23,996 nucleotides of DNA from Chlamydiota bacterium (GCA_021772215.1 JAJFMK010000277.1:1-23996); one strand, 5' to 3'; numbered from the stretch's first letter, positions 14,717-22,665 are shown. Numbers and translations are program-made. Notes: generated by a model from the letters alone, not told the origin.

Positions 14717-15276
14717 TCAAAGGGCTTAAGTGGGCTCACCCCCTCCTTAACCGCACACCTCCTCCAGATTATGAAGAGCAGTGCGGACGAGATTTTAATC
14801 TTGAACAGGGAACGAGTTATGAGGGGTTTGTCCCTCTTCTCATCTTTCGTCTCTACCAAAGCTCTTTTGCCATAGAGACGAAATGCTTAAATAAAATTAT
14901 CGAGCAGAAGCAGGTCTTCGCGCTGCCTCATAACAACAACCCGGAGCTTTTAGGGTTGATTAACTTTGATGGACAGATTAAAGCCCTCTTCTCCCTCCAT
15001 CGTGTGATGCAGCTGAGCGAAGAGGGAATTGATCATAAGATTCCCCTAGTTGATGAGATGCCGCGGATGATCTCACTTGAGAGCGACAAAGATTTTTGGA
15101 TCTTTCCCGTCGATGAAATTTTGGGAATTTTCCCCTGCCAAAGCGACAAAATCATCAATGGGACCGATGACCAAACATCGCTATTAAAAGGATTAATCAA
15201 ATGGGGGGACTACACAAGCGTCGCCCTCATCGACGAAGAGGCGCTCTGCAGATATCTAAGAGAGAGCGTGGCATGA
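14698..15276 (+). CDS. CheW-like coupling protein 2 with N-terminal extension
   Basis: This 192-aa protein has an N-terminal extension of about 45 residues not found in ordinary CheW, then a CheW domain (about 45-190). Its domain features are PLLIFRLYQSSFAIE, the segment PELLGLINFDGQIKALFSLHRV (about 82-103) and a closing VALIDEEALCRYL strand. The extension contains LKWAHPLLNRTPPPDY and could be a docking tail. It has no Shine-Dalgarno of its own and starts 19 bases inside cheW-like 1, so it depends on coupled translation. It overlaps the kinase gene by ATGA. Confidence 0.75.
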   Translation: MDKDELIKGLKWAHPLLNRTPPPDYEEQCGRDFNLEQGTSYEGFVPLLIFRLYQSSFAIETKCLNKIIEQKQVFALPHNNNPELLGLINFDGQIKALFSLHRVMQLSEEGIDHKIPLVDEMPRMISLESDKDFWIFPVDEILGIFPCQSDKIINGTDDQTSLLKGLIKWGDYTSVALIDEEALCRYLRESVA

Positions 15277-17426
15277 AAGACGAAGAGAAACTCTACGCCC
15301 TCTTTCGCTCAGAGATCGATTCATTTGTCCCAGAGCTGACCAAACATCTCCTCATCGTTGAAAAAGAGCCGGACAACACCAAAAGCCTCGAAGCTTTGAT
15401 GCGCACAGCGCACTCATTAAAGGGAAGCGCCAAGATATTGTCATTTGATCTGATGATAAACCTCAGCCACGCCATGGAGGAGTGTTTCATGGCAGCCAAA
15501 AGAGGTGAGATTAAGATCAGCCCTGAGCTTATCGACAACCTTTTACACGCTGTTGATGAGGTGGCTACCCTCAATGAGGCTCCATCCGCTGAGCTTCCAA
15601 GCTGGATCGAAACCCACGAAAGCTCTCTTCTGCTGCTGACTTCTCAGATTGAAAAGGGGCAATCTGAACTAAAAAAATCCTCTTCTGAGGCAGTAAAAGA
15701 TAAGAGACAAGGTTCTATCAAAGCTACACTTGAAGAACAGACGCTCAAGGTGCAGGCTAAAGAGCTCAACAAGCTGATGGGACTAGCCGCGGAAGCGATG
15801 GTCGATTCTAGCTGGTTACTCCCCTACCGAGAGTCTCTCCTACAGCTTCGGCTCGACCAAAATACACTCCTAAAGGAGCTTGAAGAGCTGCGCGCTAAAA
15901 TCGCCGGCGATCTGGCAAAAGAGAGCGTTCAATCATCTGTCAGAGAGCTAATCCAGAAAACGGACAGCTTCTACAACGCCTTTAACCGAAGACTCACTGA
16001 ACTGGACCTTTTTGTCCGCAAGAATGCAACCCTCTCTACACGTTTTTACGAAGAGGTGATCCAGATTCGGATGTGCCCCTTTGCTGATCTTGTGGAGCCG
16101 ATGCCGAGAATGTGTAGAGAGATTGCTCAGGAGCTGGGTAAAAGCGTTAAGCTAACGATCAAGGGAAAAAAGAGACCTATCGATCGTGAAATCATTGAAA
16201 AGCTCAAGACCCCCTTAGCCCATCTTTTACGCAATGCGATTGACCATGGCATTGAGAGTAAAGAGGAGAGAGAGAGGGCAAATAAGCCCCTTGAAGGGCA
16301 GATTCTCCTTGAGGCGCGTCAACGAGGTGGCATGGTGGAGATCCAGTTGAGTGATGATGGACGGGGAATCAATCGAGAGCAGCTTGAACGGGTATTAATT
16401 GAGTCTGAAGTACTATCCAAAAAGCTTACAGAGACGATGAGCGAGGATGAGCTCTCCCAGTTTCTCTTTGAACCCGGCTTAACCACCAAACAATCCGTCT
16501 CCACACTATCTGGCCGCGGCTTTGGTCTCGACCTCGTTAAAGAGAGTGTACGTCAAGTTGGTGGGCACATTAAAATCGAGACGAAACGAGGTCAAGGATT
16601 CTCTTTGACTCTCTACCTTCCGTTGACACTGTCGCTCTTGAACTGTCTCATTATTGAAATTGGAGGGCAAAAAGTGGCCCTTCCCCTAACACGGATTGCA
16701 AGAGCTGAAATTGTTAATACCAAAGAGATCAAATATTTAGACAATCGACCCTACACCATCACTCAAAAGCAAACTATCCACCTTGTCGACGGCAGCAAAC
16801 TCCTAAATTTCCCGCAAAGAAGCGGCGCTTCATCCCCACAAAAGCAGATTGTTGTCCTCCAAGCAGCTGATAAGATGTTTGGCCTTATTGTGGATCGTTT
16901 AGTAGATGAAAAAGAGCTGATTGTCCAAGAAATAGACCCTAGATTGGGTCACATCGAAGATGTCCTAGCCGGAGCCATTTTAGAAGATGGCTCGCTCCTC
17001 TATATCCTCGATGTTGACGAACTGATCCAGACAATCGAAAGAAGCCTCTTAAAAGATGAAAAAGGAAAGGAGATCCTTGTCGTCGACGACTCTTTGACAT
17101 GCCTTGAAACACTAAAGGAACGGCTTCAAGAAGAGGGCTACTCCGTTCAAACAGCCGAAAATGGCGTGGAGGCGCTCAATATGATCAAAATGAAAACGTT
17201 CGATCTGATCATCACCGACCTTGACATGCCAAAACTTAGCGGTGTCGAACTGGTTCGCCTTCTTCGGCAAAGTGGCCCCTATAAAACATTGCCGATTATT
17301 GTTATCTCTAATAGAGAAAGAGATGAGGAGAGGAGGAGTCTACTCTCAGCAGGTGTAGATGCCTATATTGGGAAGAGCGCCATTCATGGAAAAGAGATTA
17401 TCAACGAAGTGAACCGTCTATTATGA
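15273..17426 (+). CDS. CheA-type histidine kinase with C-terminal receiver (CheA-CheY hybrid)
   Basis: This 717-aa protein is a chemotaxis-family histidine kinase. Domains in order are an HPt/P1 domain (1-100) with phospho-accepting H47 in TAHSLKGSA; a linker of about 50 residues with no recognisable P2 domain; a P3 dimerisation helix pair (150-255); P4 ATPase (about 290-450) with N-box RNAIDHG (320-326), G1 SDDGRG (360-365) and G2 GRGFGLD (414-420); a CheW-like P5 domain (455-590); and a receiver (598-717) with D605/D606, phospho-site D649, S679 and K701. All catalytic residues are present. The ATG at 15273 overlaps the cheW-like 2 stop as ATGA, and its own stop overlaps the phosphatase gene as ATGA. 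Architecture resembles FrzE and WspE. Its probable target is the receiver of the next gene. No flagellar genes are near. Confidence 0.92.
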   Translation: MKDEEKLYALFRSEIDSFVPELTKHLLIVEKEPDNTKSLEALMRTAHSLKGSAKILSFDLMINLSHAMEECFMAAKRGEIKISPELIDNLLHAVDEVATLNEAPSAELPSWIETHESSLLLLTSQIEKGQSELKKSSSEAVKDKRQGSIKATLEEQTLKVQAKELNKLMGLAAEAMVDSSWLLPYRESLLQLRLDQNTLLKELEELRAKIAGDLAKESVQSSVRELIQKTDSFYNAFNRRLTELDLFVRKNATLSTRFYEEVIQIRMCPFADLVEPMPRMCREIAQELGKSVKLTIKGKKRPIDREIIEKLKTPLAHLLRNAIDHGIESKEERERANKPLEGQILLEARQRGGMVEIQLSDDGRGINREQLERVLIESEVLSKKLTETMSEDELSQFLFEPGLTTKQSVSTLSGRGFGLDLVKESVRQVGGHIKIETKRGQGFSLTLYLPLTLSLLNCLIIEIGGQKVALPLTRIARAEIVNTKEIKYLDNRPYTITQKQTIHLVDGSKLLNFPQRSGASSPQKQIVVLQAADKMFGLIVDRLVDEKELIVQEIDPRLGHIEDVLAGAILEDGSLLYILDVDELIQTIERSLLKDEKGKEILVVDDSLTCLETLKERLQEEGYSVQTAENGVEALNMIKMKTFDLIITDLDMPKLSGVELVRLLRQSGPYKTLPIIVISNRERDEERRSLLSAGVDAYIGKSAIHGKEIINEVNRLL

Positions 17427-18577
17427 CCAGAGCAACCAAAGTCCTTCTTATCGATGACCAGCCGATCGTCTATGAGTCGATTAGGCAGATGTTAAGTGAC
17501 TCTCCCGAGATTATCTTGAGATATTGCCAAAACCCCCTCGAAGCCCTAAAAACAGCAACAGAATTTCAGCCCACAGTGATCCTTCAAGACCTCGTTATGC
17601 CAGAAGTTGATGGGCTCACACTCGTCACAGAGTTTCGTAACAATGAGGAAACTAAAAAAATTCCCCTGATTGTCTTGTCAGTCAAAGAGGATCCGACCCT
17701 TAAAGCAGAGGCTTTCTCTTTGGGCGCTAACGACTACCTAGTCAAAATTCCCGATGAGGTGGAGCTGCGCGCGCGCGTCTGTTACCACTCAAAGAGTTAC
17801 CTAAGACTGCTCGAGCGCGATGAAGCGTATCAACTTCTAAAGAAAAGCGAAGAGAAGCTGCAAGGAGAGCTTGAGAAGGCCGCCGCCTATGTCAAAGAGC
17901 TTCTCCCAAAGCCGATCCAGACTCAAAATCTCACTATCGATTGGAGATTTACCCCTTCGGCGCTCCTTGGCGGTGATGCCTTCGGCTATGAGTGGCTCGA
18001 TGAGCATAGACTCTCAATCTATCTCCTCGATGTCTGCGGTCACGGGGTCGGTGCCGCTCTCTTCTCCATCTCCTTGCTCAACACCCTCAGCGGGCAGAAG
18101 CTCTCTCACTGCAACTTTGAGGAGCCGCAATCTGTACTCACTGCTCTAAACAGCGCCTTCCCTATGGAGGAGCATAATGACATGTTCTTCACCATCTGGT
18201 ATGGCGTCTTAGATACGAAAGAGAAAAAAATCACCTACTCCTCTGCCGGACATCCCGCCCCCCTTCTTATCTCTGAAGGAGTTGAGTCTCTCTTAAAAAC
18301 TAAAGGGGTTGCCAGCGGAGTCTCTAGAGAGGCTACCTACAGCCAAAGTGAAGTTTCCCTTAAAGCAACCAACCGACTCTACCTCTTCTCAGATGGGGTC
18401 TTTGAAGTCTTCAAAGAGGATGGCTCTACCGGCTCTTACAGTGAGCTCCTCGATGTGATCAAAGACTCCCAAGGTAAAGGCTCTCTTGAGCAGATCCAAA
18501 AAAAGATGCAGAAGCTCAACAACAATCGACCCTTCGAAGATGACTACTCGATGGTAGAGCTGGTTTTCAACCCATAA
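17423..18577 (+). CDS. Response regulator with PP2C-type serine phosphatase output (RsbU family)
   Basis: This 384-aa protein has a receiver domain (1-122) with D11/D12, phospho-site D56, S86 and K108, a coiled-coil-like linker (about 123-160) and a SpoIIE/RsbU-type PP2C domain (about 165-384). Metal ligands are visible at D185 (GGDAFG), D203 (LLDVCGHG), D324 (FSDGVFE) and D373/D374 (EDDYS), so the phosphatase should be active. Such proteins dephosphorylate STAS anti-anti-sigma factors and thereby free or capture a sigma factor or another partner. The start overlaps the kinase stop by four bases. The kinase-to-phosphatase link is inferred from this coupling. No STAS or RsbW gene is in the window. 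Confidence 0.92.
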   Translation: MTRATKVLLIDDQPIVYESIRQMLSDSPEIILRYCQNPLEALKTATEFQPTVILQDLVMPEVDGLTLVTEFRNNEETKKIPLIVLSVKEDPTLKAEAFSLGANDYLVKIPDEVELRARVCYHSKSYLRLLERDEAYQLLKKSEEKLQGELEKAAAYVKELLPKPIQTQNLTIDWRFTPSALLGGDAFGYEWLDEHRLSIYLLDVCGHGVGAALFSISLLNTLSGQKLSHCNFEEPQSVLTALNSAFPMEEHNDMFFTIWYGVLDTKEKKITYSSAGHPAPLLISEGVESLLKTKGVASGVSREATYSQSEVSLKATNRLYLFSDGVFEVFKEDGSTGSYSELLDVIKDSQGKGSLEQIQKKMQKLNNNRPFEDDYSMVELVFNP

Positions 18578-18596
18578 CTGTGAAATAATAGAGGGT

Positions 18597-19301
18597 ATGC
18601 TCTATCTACTACCCACTTTTTTATCAAAAAATCCGAGAAATCCTCTCTATCTCCCCTCAATTTTAGAGGAGATCACGCCGACACTTGACGGTTTGATCGC
18701 TGAAAGCGAGAAGGAGGGGCGCCATTTTTTGAGCCGCTTTCCTCTGAAGGTCAAGCCTCACCAGCTACCCATTGCCATCCTCAACGCTAAGAGCAAAGAT
18801 AGCGATATCCCCTTTCTTTTAGAGCCGATAAAGGAGGGGCAAACCTGGGGCCTCGTCGCTGATGCAGGCGTTCCCTGTATCGCTGATCCTGGGTCCAAGC
18901 TGGTCTTCAATGCTAAAAAAGAGAAGATCGAGGTGCGCGCCATCCCCGGCCCCTCATCGATCCTCTTGGGGCTGATGCTCTCAGGGCTACCCTCTCAGAG
19001 GTTTGCCTTTCATGGCTACCTTCCTAAAGAGACGGCGCCAAAAGAGAAGAGGATCAAAGAGCTGGAGAATCAATCTCTTGCTGAGCAATCAACGCAAGTT
19101 CTCATCGAGGCGCCCCATCGAAATCAAGCCACCTTTGATAGTCTGATAAGAGTTTTAAGCCCAGACACCCTTCTAACCGTCGCCCAAGATATTCTAGGCA
19201 GCGAGGAATTTGCCGAGACCAGACGTGTCTCCGTCTGGAGACGAAAGGAGCTAGAGCTCCCCAAAAGCCCTGCCCTTTTTCTGTTTTATAGAAAAAAATA
19301 G
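18597..19301 (+). CDS. RsmI/YraL-like tetrapyrrole-methylase-family SAM methyltransferase
   Basis: The 234-aa protein belongs to the tetrapyrrole methylase fold family and resembles RsmI, which 2'-O-methylates C1402 of 16S rRNA. RsmI-type motifs are LVADAGVPCIADPGSKLV (about 85-102), IPGPSSILLGLMLSGLP with FAFHGYLP, and EAPHR. It is shorter than E. coli RsmI (about 286 aa) and lacks the N-terminal GNLxD motif, having a diverged LYLLPTFLSK start, so its target may not be C1402. From memory, chlamydiae carry such short YraL-like copies. GAGGG lies just before the ATG. It starts 19 bases after the phosphatase gene and may be on the same transcript. Confidence 0.85.
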   Translation: MLYLLPTFLSKNPRNPLYLPSILEEITPTLDGLIAESEKEGRHFLSRFPLKVKPHQLPIAILNAKSKDSDIPFLLEPIKEGQTWGLVADAGVPCIADPGSKLVFNAKKEKIEVRAIPGPSSILLGLMLSGLPSQRFAFHGYLPKETAPKEKRIKELENQSLAEQSTQVLIEAPHRNQATFDSLIRVLSPDTLLTVAQDILGSEEFAETRRVSVWRRKELELPKSPALFLFYRKK

Positions 19302-19323
19302 CTTTTTCTTTTATGAATTGGTT

Positions 19324-19887
19324 ATGCGTGGGTTTATCTTTTCAGAGCTTCAGGAGTTTGTCCATAAAAACTATGGAATTGAGCAGTGGTTTGCTGCCAC
19401 AACAGCGGCGGGAATCGATCCTGAAAAATATGACCTCTTTGAAGACTATTCCCTAGATGAGTTTGGCCAAATCCTCGCAGCTCTCTCTGTGATCACTAAG
19501 ATCCCCTTCCAGGATTTGATGTGGCAGTTTGGCAGCTTCAGCGCTCCTAAGCTTTGGCGTATCTGCAGCCGTATGATTCCCCCAAACTGGAGCTATGCCG
19601 ACATGCTGGAGAACCTCCCACAATTTTCAAATAGCTTAATGGCAAACGCCCTAACAGGCGTCGAAGCGAAGAAAACCCTCACCTGCCAACGCGATAGTGA
19701 CAGATCTGTGACAATTACCTACCACTCGCCAAGAAAGCTCTGCAGCTTTGGCAAAGGAGTCTTGATCTCTTTAGCCAGCCAATATGACTCAGAGCTTAAA
19801 ATTGAAGAGCCGCGCTGCATGTTAAAAGGCGATGAGGCCTGTGAGATGGTCTGTCATGTCTCAAACAAGAAGCTTGCTAAGCAGTAG
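19324..19887 (+). CDS. H-NOX (heme NO-binding) domain-like protein lacking the proximal histidine
   Basis: The 187-aa protein matches the length and layout of stand-alone bacterial H-NOX sensors, which bind NO or O2 through heme and control kinases or cyclases. It starts with the typical MRGFIFSELQEFV, has LAALSVITKIPFQDLMWQFG (51-70), and carries the heme-propionate motif Y133-x-S135-x-R137 (YHSPR) at the usual position. The C-terminus has C165 and C173 in a CMLKGDEAC pattern, also reminiscent of V4R domains. No histidine occurs between residues 15 and 133, so the iron ligand expected near 102-104 is absent (sequence there LPQFSNS). It may bind no heme, or bind it differently. The ATG at 19324 is chosen over the TTG two codons earlier to match H-NOX starts. 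Its end overlaps holA tail to tail by 27 bases. Confidence 0.75.
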   Translation: MRGFIFSELQEFVHKNYGIEQWFAATTAAGIDPEKYDLFEDYSLDEFGQILAALSVITKIPFQDLMWQFGSFSAPKLWRICSRMIPPNWSYADMLENLPQFSNSLMANALTGVEAKKTLTCQRDSDRSVTITYHSPRKLCSFGKGVLISLASQYDSELKIEEPRCMLKGDEACEMVCHVSNKKLAKQ

Positions 19888-20829
19888 ATCTAGATTTTGG
19901 GCATCTGTGACAGAAGAGCTCTTTAACTTTGACTCCATCTCATCGATCAATACCAGTCGCCTTGTCGCCTCTTTTGGCGAGTAGTCTCTTGCGATGGCGA
20001 TCTGCTTTTCTAAAATACGCCCTTTTAGATGAGGAAAGTCGGGAGCCACCTCTCGGTTTAGCGAAAGCAGCCGACAGACCTGCAGAAGCGTCTGATACTG
20101 TCCCCTTAAAGCTCTCACAATGGCAATCGATGAGACATTTTGATGTAACAGTGCCTCTAAGATTTTATAGCACTTGGCGCTTCTCTTCAAAGTCGCCTCT
20201 CCCAAGCTCCAAAGAGCAAACTGTAGCGGCTCCGGGGAGATGGCCGCCAGATCGTCACGTGTGATGGCCCTACGCCCAGCAAAGCAGATGAGCTTCTCAA
20301 GCTCTTGGAGAAGGAGCGTAGCATCGCACTCGCAGCGCTTGACCAGCTCGAGCGCTGTCTGATTATCGATCTGTACGCCTCTATTGATAGCTTCGTATGA
20401 GATCCAAGAGACTAAAAGCGGCTCAAGCTCCCAAGGTTTTAACTCGCGCCCTAAATAGGCGACCCCCAATTTTTCAACAGCTTTGGGAAGCTTTGAATTT
20501 TTCGGCAGCTTTTTAGCAGCCAAAATGAGCGAGCGCCCCTCGTCGATCTTCGAAAGGTATTTTAACAGTGTCTCCTCCACCTCTTTAGAGGGCGAATCTG
20601 CTAACTTGATGACTAAAGAGTTGCTACTAAAGAGGGATCTGCCAAAAAGCTCTTCTTGAAGTTTCGATAGGCATCGGTCGTCTAAAACCTTCTCGCCACC
20701 TACACGAGCGCGGTTCACTAAGAGGTTAAGCATCGATTCGTCGCTAGCGACAATCAGATAGACCGGAGAGAGAGAGACCTTTTTCCCCTCATCGAGATGC
20801 TTAATAAAACTTAAGAAGTTGTCGTATCG
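19861..20829 (-). CDS. holA: DNA polymerase III delta subunit (clamp-loader) HolA-like
   Basis: The delta subunit opens the beta clamp within the clamp loader. The 322-aa protein has the family layout: an N-terminal start YDNFLSFIKHLDEGKKVSLSPVYLI ending in a diverged Walker-like region, a helical middle with ELVKRCECDATLLLQELEKL (typical of HolA), and a C-terminal domain with HQNVSSIAIVRALRGQYQTLLQV. The ATG at 20829 (MRYDNF) is preferred to one 12 codons upstream because HolA proteins begin there and the overlap with the acyltransferase gene falls from 55 to 19 bases. Sequence identity to model HolA is low, as usual in chlamydiae. Confidence 0.85.
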   Translation of the reverse strand, partial: RYDNFLSFIKHLDEGKKVSLSPVYLIVASDESMLNLLVNRARVGGEKVLDDRCLSKLQEELFGRSLFSSNSLVIKLADSPSKEVEETLLKYLSKIDEGRSLILAAKKLPKNSKLPKAVEKLGVAYLGRELKPWELEPLLVSWISYEAINRGVQIDNQTALELVKRCECDATLLLQELEKLICFAGRRAITRDDLAAISPEPLQFALWSLGEATLKRSAKCYKILEALLHQNVSSIAIVRALRGQYQTLLQVCRLLSLNREVAPDFPHLKGRILEKQIAIARDYSPKEATRRLVLIDEMESKLKSSSVTDAQNLDLLLSKLLV

Positions 20830-22349
20830 CATAGGTTTAAAACTTGAGCTGCACGATAGCTCCAAGTGGTATTAGCTGTCAAACTGCAGCTCATCACCAC
20901 AGGTCGTTTCAACAAGTTCTCAATAGCAAGGAGAGTCGCCGCTTCGGGATCTTCTCTGTAGTTCGAAATGATCATAAGCTGCCCCGTTTGTATTCGGCCC
21001 GCTTTGCCTCTAAACTTTGGTAAGTATTGAAGCTCTTCGTGCTCCACTAGATCATGGCCAAAATAGATCATCTCATGGTTTGTGTAGACCGATCGCTCCT
21101 TTGGATCATCCAGTTTTAAAAGCTTCGCCTCTTTTCCCAGCTCCTTAGCAGCTAGAAATGCAGCGACAGCGTCTACTCCTGCGGGAAGCAGGAGGGGCAG
21201 CCTCTTTCTAGCGTCCTGTTTGAAAACCTGTTTATAGCTCTCTTTGCGCTTTTGTAGGGAGGAGAGGCTCTGCCATCCATAAAAAGGATCGAAGAGCACC
21301 CCTTTCACTCCCTTAAGGTCCCTTTCAAATTTCGCCATACGGTCGAGATGCCGTTTCGAGTGCCAACTCTTTCTAATCTGCCGGGCAATATGTGAAGGCG
21401 TCGCCAATTCAGAGCTCCACAGATCGATCATCCCATATTTGCTCTGCAGATCTGTATAGAGTTCGGTCAGCGAAAGAGAGTCTAAGTCGAGATCGTAACT
21501 GAGGTAGGTGGTGGCGCTAATTTGGCTCTTTGGAACCTGACAGTTTTTGGCGATGAGATCTATAAGCTCATCAATGAGCGGATCACTATCATCTTCAGGG
21601 TCAGGAATTGAAAGTTGTCTCTCTAAAGGAGCCAATTTCTGCCATGGAAAATAGGGAACAAAGTTTAGCGGCTCACCTTCCGGGTAAGAGGCATTAAACC
21701 AGTCATTAAATGAAGTGGGCGTGATCTCTTCAAACTCAATAGAGATCTCTCTTTTGGGAACGAAGAAGAAAAGAGACATAAAGAGACTCTTAAGGGCAAA
21801 GAGCGCGCGCTTTGCCATATCAGGTGTGCGACCAAAGGGGGCGGTCGAAAAGGAGCTGCCCCAAAGACCTGTCGTACGCACCATCACAATCTTGAGGTTG
21901 GGCCGTCTCTTTAAAAGAGTCTTTAGACCACTAGTCCCCTCAATACGCTCTTTGCCATCTGTCTTTAGGCGCCCGGCCGGGTAGAAGAGGACATTGTCAC
22001 CGCGATCTACCCCTTCGAGAATCAAGTTATAGGTCTCTTCAAGCTCTTTGAGCTTATAGCAGTTTTTCCCGATAAAAAAATCGGGTGCTGGTATGGCGCC
22101 AAGAGAAGAGAAGACCAAAGAGAGCGGCCATTTATCTACGTATCTCTTGGTGACGACAGGGCGCGGCCGAAAGTCTCGCCACGTGGCCAGCTGCACCAAA
22201 AGAGGGTCGATCAAAGCGACGTGGTTCGCGCATAGAAGGATACCTTGACGGCTCTTAACTTGATCGATCCCCACCACCTTCAACCGATAGCGACGACGAA
22301 GGGTCCAAGCTAAAGCCGGAATAAATATTTTTTCAAACATGAAGCCCAT
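20811..22349 (-). CDS. PlsC-type acyltransferase fused to an acyl-carrier-protein domain, with a truncated synthetase-like tail
   Basis: The 512-aa protein begins with a 1-acylglycerophosphate-type acyltransferase (about 20-215): H43 and D48 of the HX4D motif (NHVALID) and a YPAGRLKTDG block III (123-132). Residues about 258-325 are an acyl-carrier-protein domain, with the phosphopantetheine site at S291 in LDLDSLSL. Residues about 345-512 resemble only the first part of an AMP-forming acyl-ACP/acyl-CoA synthetase (LPLLLPAGVDAVAAFLAAKELG) and stop before any adenylate-forming core motif. The gene may descend from an Aas-like fusion. Probable role is phospholipid acylation or remodelling with an acyl chain carried on its own ACP. 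The first ATG (22349) lies 10 bases after TATAAT; an ATG at 22340 is the alternative. Confidence 0.85.
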   Translation of the reverse strand: MGFMFEKIFIPALAWTLRRRYRLKVVGIDQVKSRQGILLCANHVALIDPLLVQLATWRDFRPRPVVTKRYVDKWPLSLVFSSLGAIPAPDFFIGKNCYKLKELEETYNLILEGVDRGDNVLFYPAGRLKTDGKERIEGTSGLKTLLKRRPNLKIVMVRTTGLWGSSFSTAPFGRTPDMAKRALFALKSLFMSLFFFVPKREISIEFEEITPTSFNDWFNASYPEGEPLNFVPYFPWQKLAPLERQLSIPDPEDDSDPLIDELIDLIAKNCQVPKSQISATTYLSYDLDLDSLSLTELYTDLQSKYGMIDLWSSELATPSHIARQIRKSWHSKRHLDRMAKFERDLKGVKGVLFDPFYGWQSLSSLQKRKESYKQVFKQDARKRLPLLLPAGVDAVAAFLAAKELGKEAKLLKLDDPKERSVYTNHEMIYFGHDLVEHEELQYLPKFRGKAGRIQTGQLMIISNYREDPEAATLLAIENLLKRPVVMSCSLTANTTWSYRAAQVLNLCDTTTS

Positions 22350-22359
22350 AGCGCCAAGT

Positions 22360-22388
22360 ATTATACACCTTTTGTCGAAAAATTAAAA
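22360..22388 (-). promoter_or_regulatory. Promoter of the acyltransferase-ACP gene, probably leaderless
   Basis: On the minus strand TTTTAA (22383-22388), 17 bases, TATAAT (22360-22365). The -10 box ends 10 bases before the first ATG, so the mRNA would have a leader of about 4 bases, or 13 if the ATG at 22340 is used. No Shine-Dalgarno is visible. Confidence 0.45.
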
Positions 22389-22440
22389 TAGATCCTCAAG
22401 GAAATACTGATCAATTAGGGTACAGCGGATTTGTCCATGA

Positions 22441-22540
22441 TTTCGTTTCCAGTTGGTTGATTTTACAAGTTTGTATACTGTTAATATTAGGGGACTTATG
22501 AAATTGATCAAATGGAGGCGAAAGGACGAAATCAACCAAA
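22441..22540. repeat. 11-bp inverted repeat downstream of fic
   Basis: TTGGTTGATTT (22453-22463) and its exact complement AAATCAACCAA (about 22530-22540) flank the relict ORF start, and a second pair GATTTCG/CGAAATC overlaps the outer side. The arms are about 66 bases apart, too far for a simple terminator. They may mark the border of the A+T-rich fic segment. Confidence 0.3.
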
Positions 22541-22665
22541 AATTATATTCTCAAAATTCTTATTTCCATTCTTTCTTCCATAGCTCAAACTCGGTGGGTT
22601 TAATCTTAAATCGAGCAATATTTCCTATATGCAATCCAAGTAGTTCTGATTCAACTTTTTCTTGA
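22498..22665 (+). pseudogene. Possible relict or tiny ORF entering the fic 3' end
   Basis: An ATG at 22498 is preceded by AGGGGA at ideal spacing and by TATACT (22474-22479). It opens a 55-codon frame whose first 20 residues are basic and charged (MKLIKWRRKDEINQ and on), but most of it is antisense to the end of the Fic gene. It could be the cut-off 5' end of an older gene replaced by the fic segment, a tiny peptide gene, or chance. Confidence 0.2.

Noticed and set aside
15201..15272. Upstream extension of the CheA reading frame (24 codons)
   Set aside because: It lies wholly inside cheW-like 2, is Arg-rich, and the ATGA overlap at 15273 gives a CheA start right at the HPt domain.
14027..18577. 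Flagellar chemotaxis operon
   Set aside because: No MCP, CheR, CheB, CheY, motor or flagellar gene is present; the last gene is a PP2C phosphatase.
19324..19887. V4R-domain protein
   Set aside because: The C-terminal CxxxGDxxC pattern fits, but the N-terminus, length and YxSxR motif fit H-NOX better.
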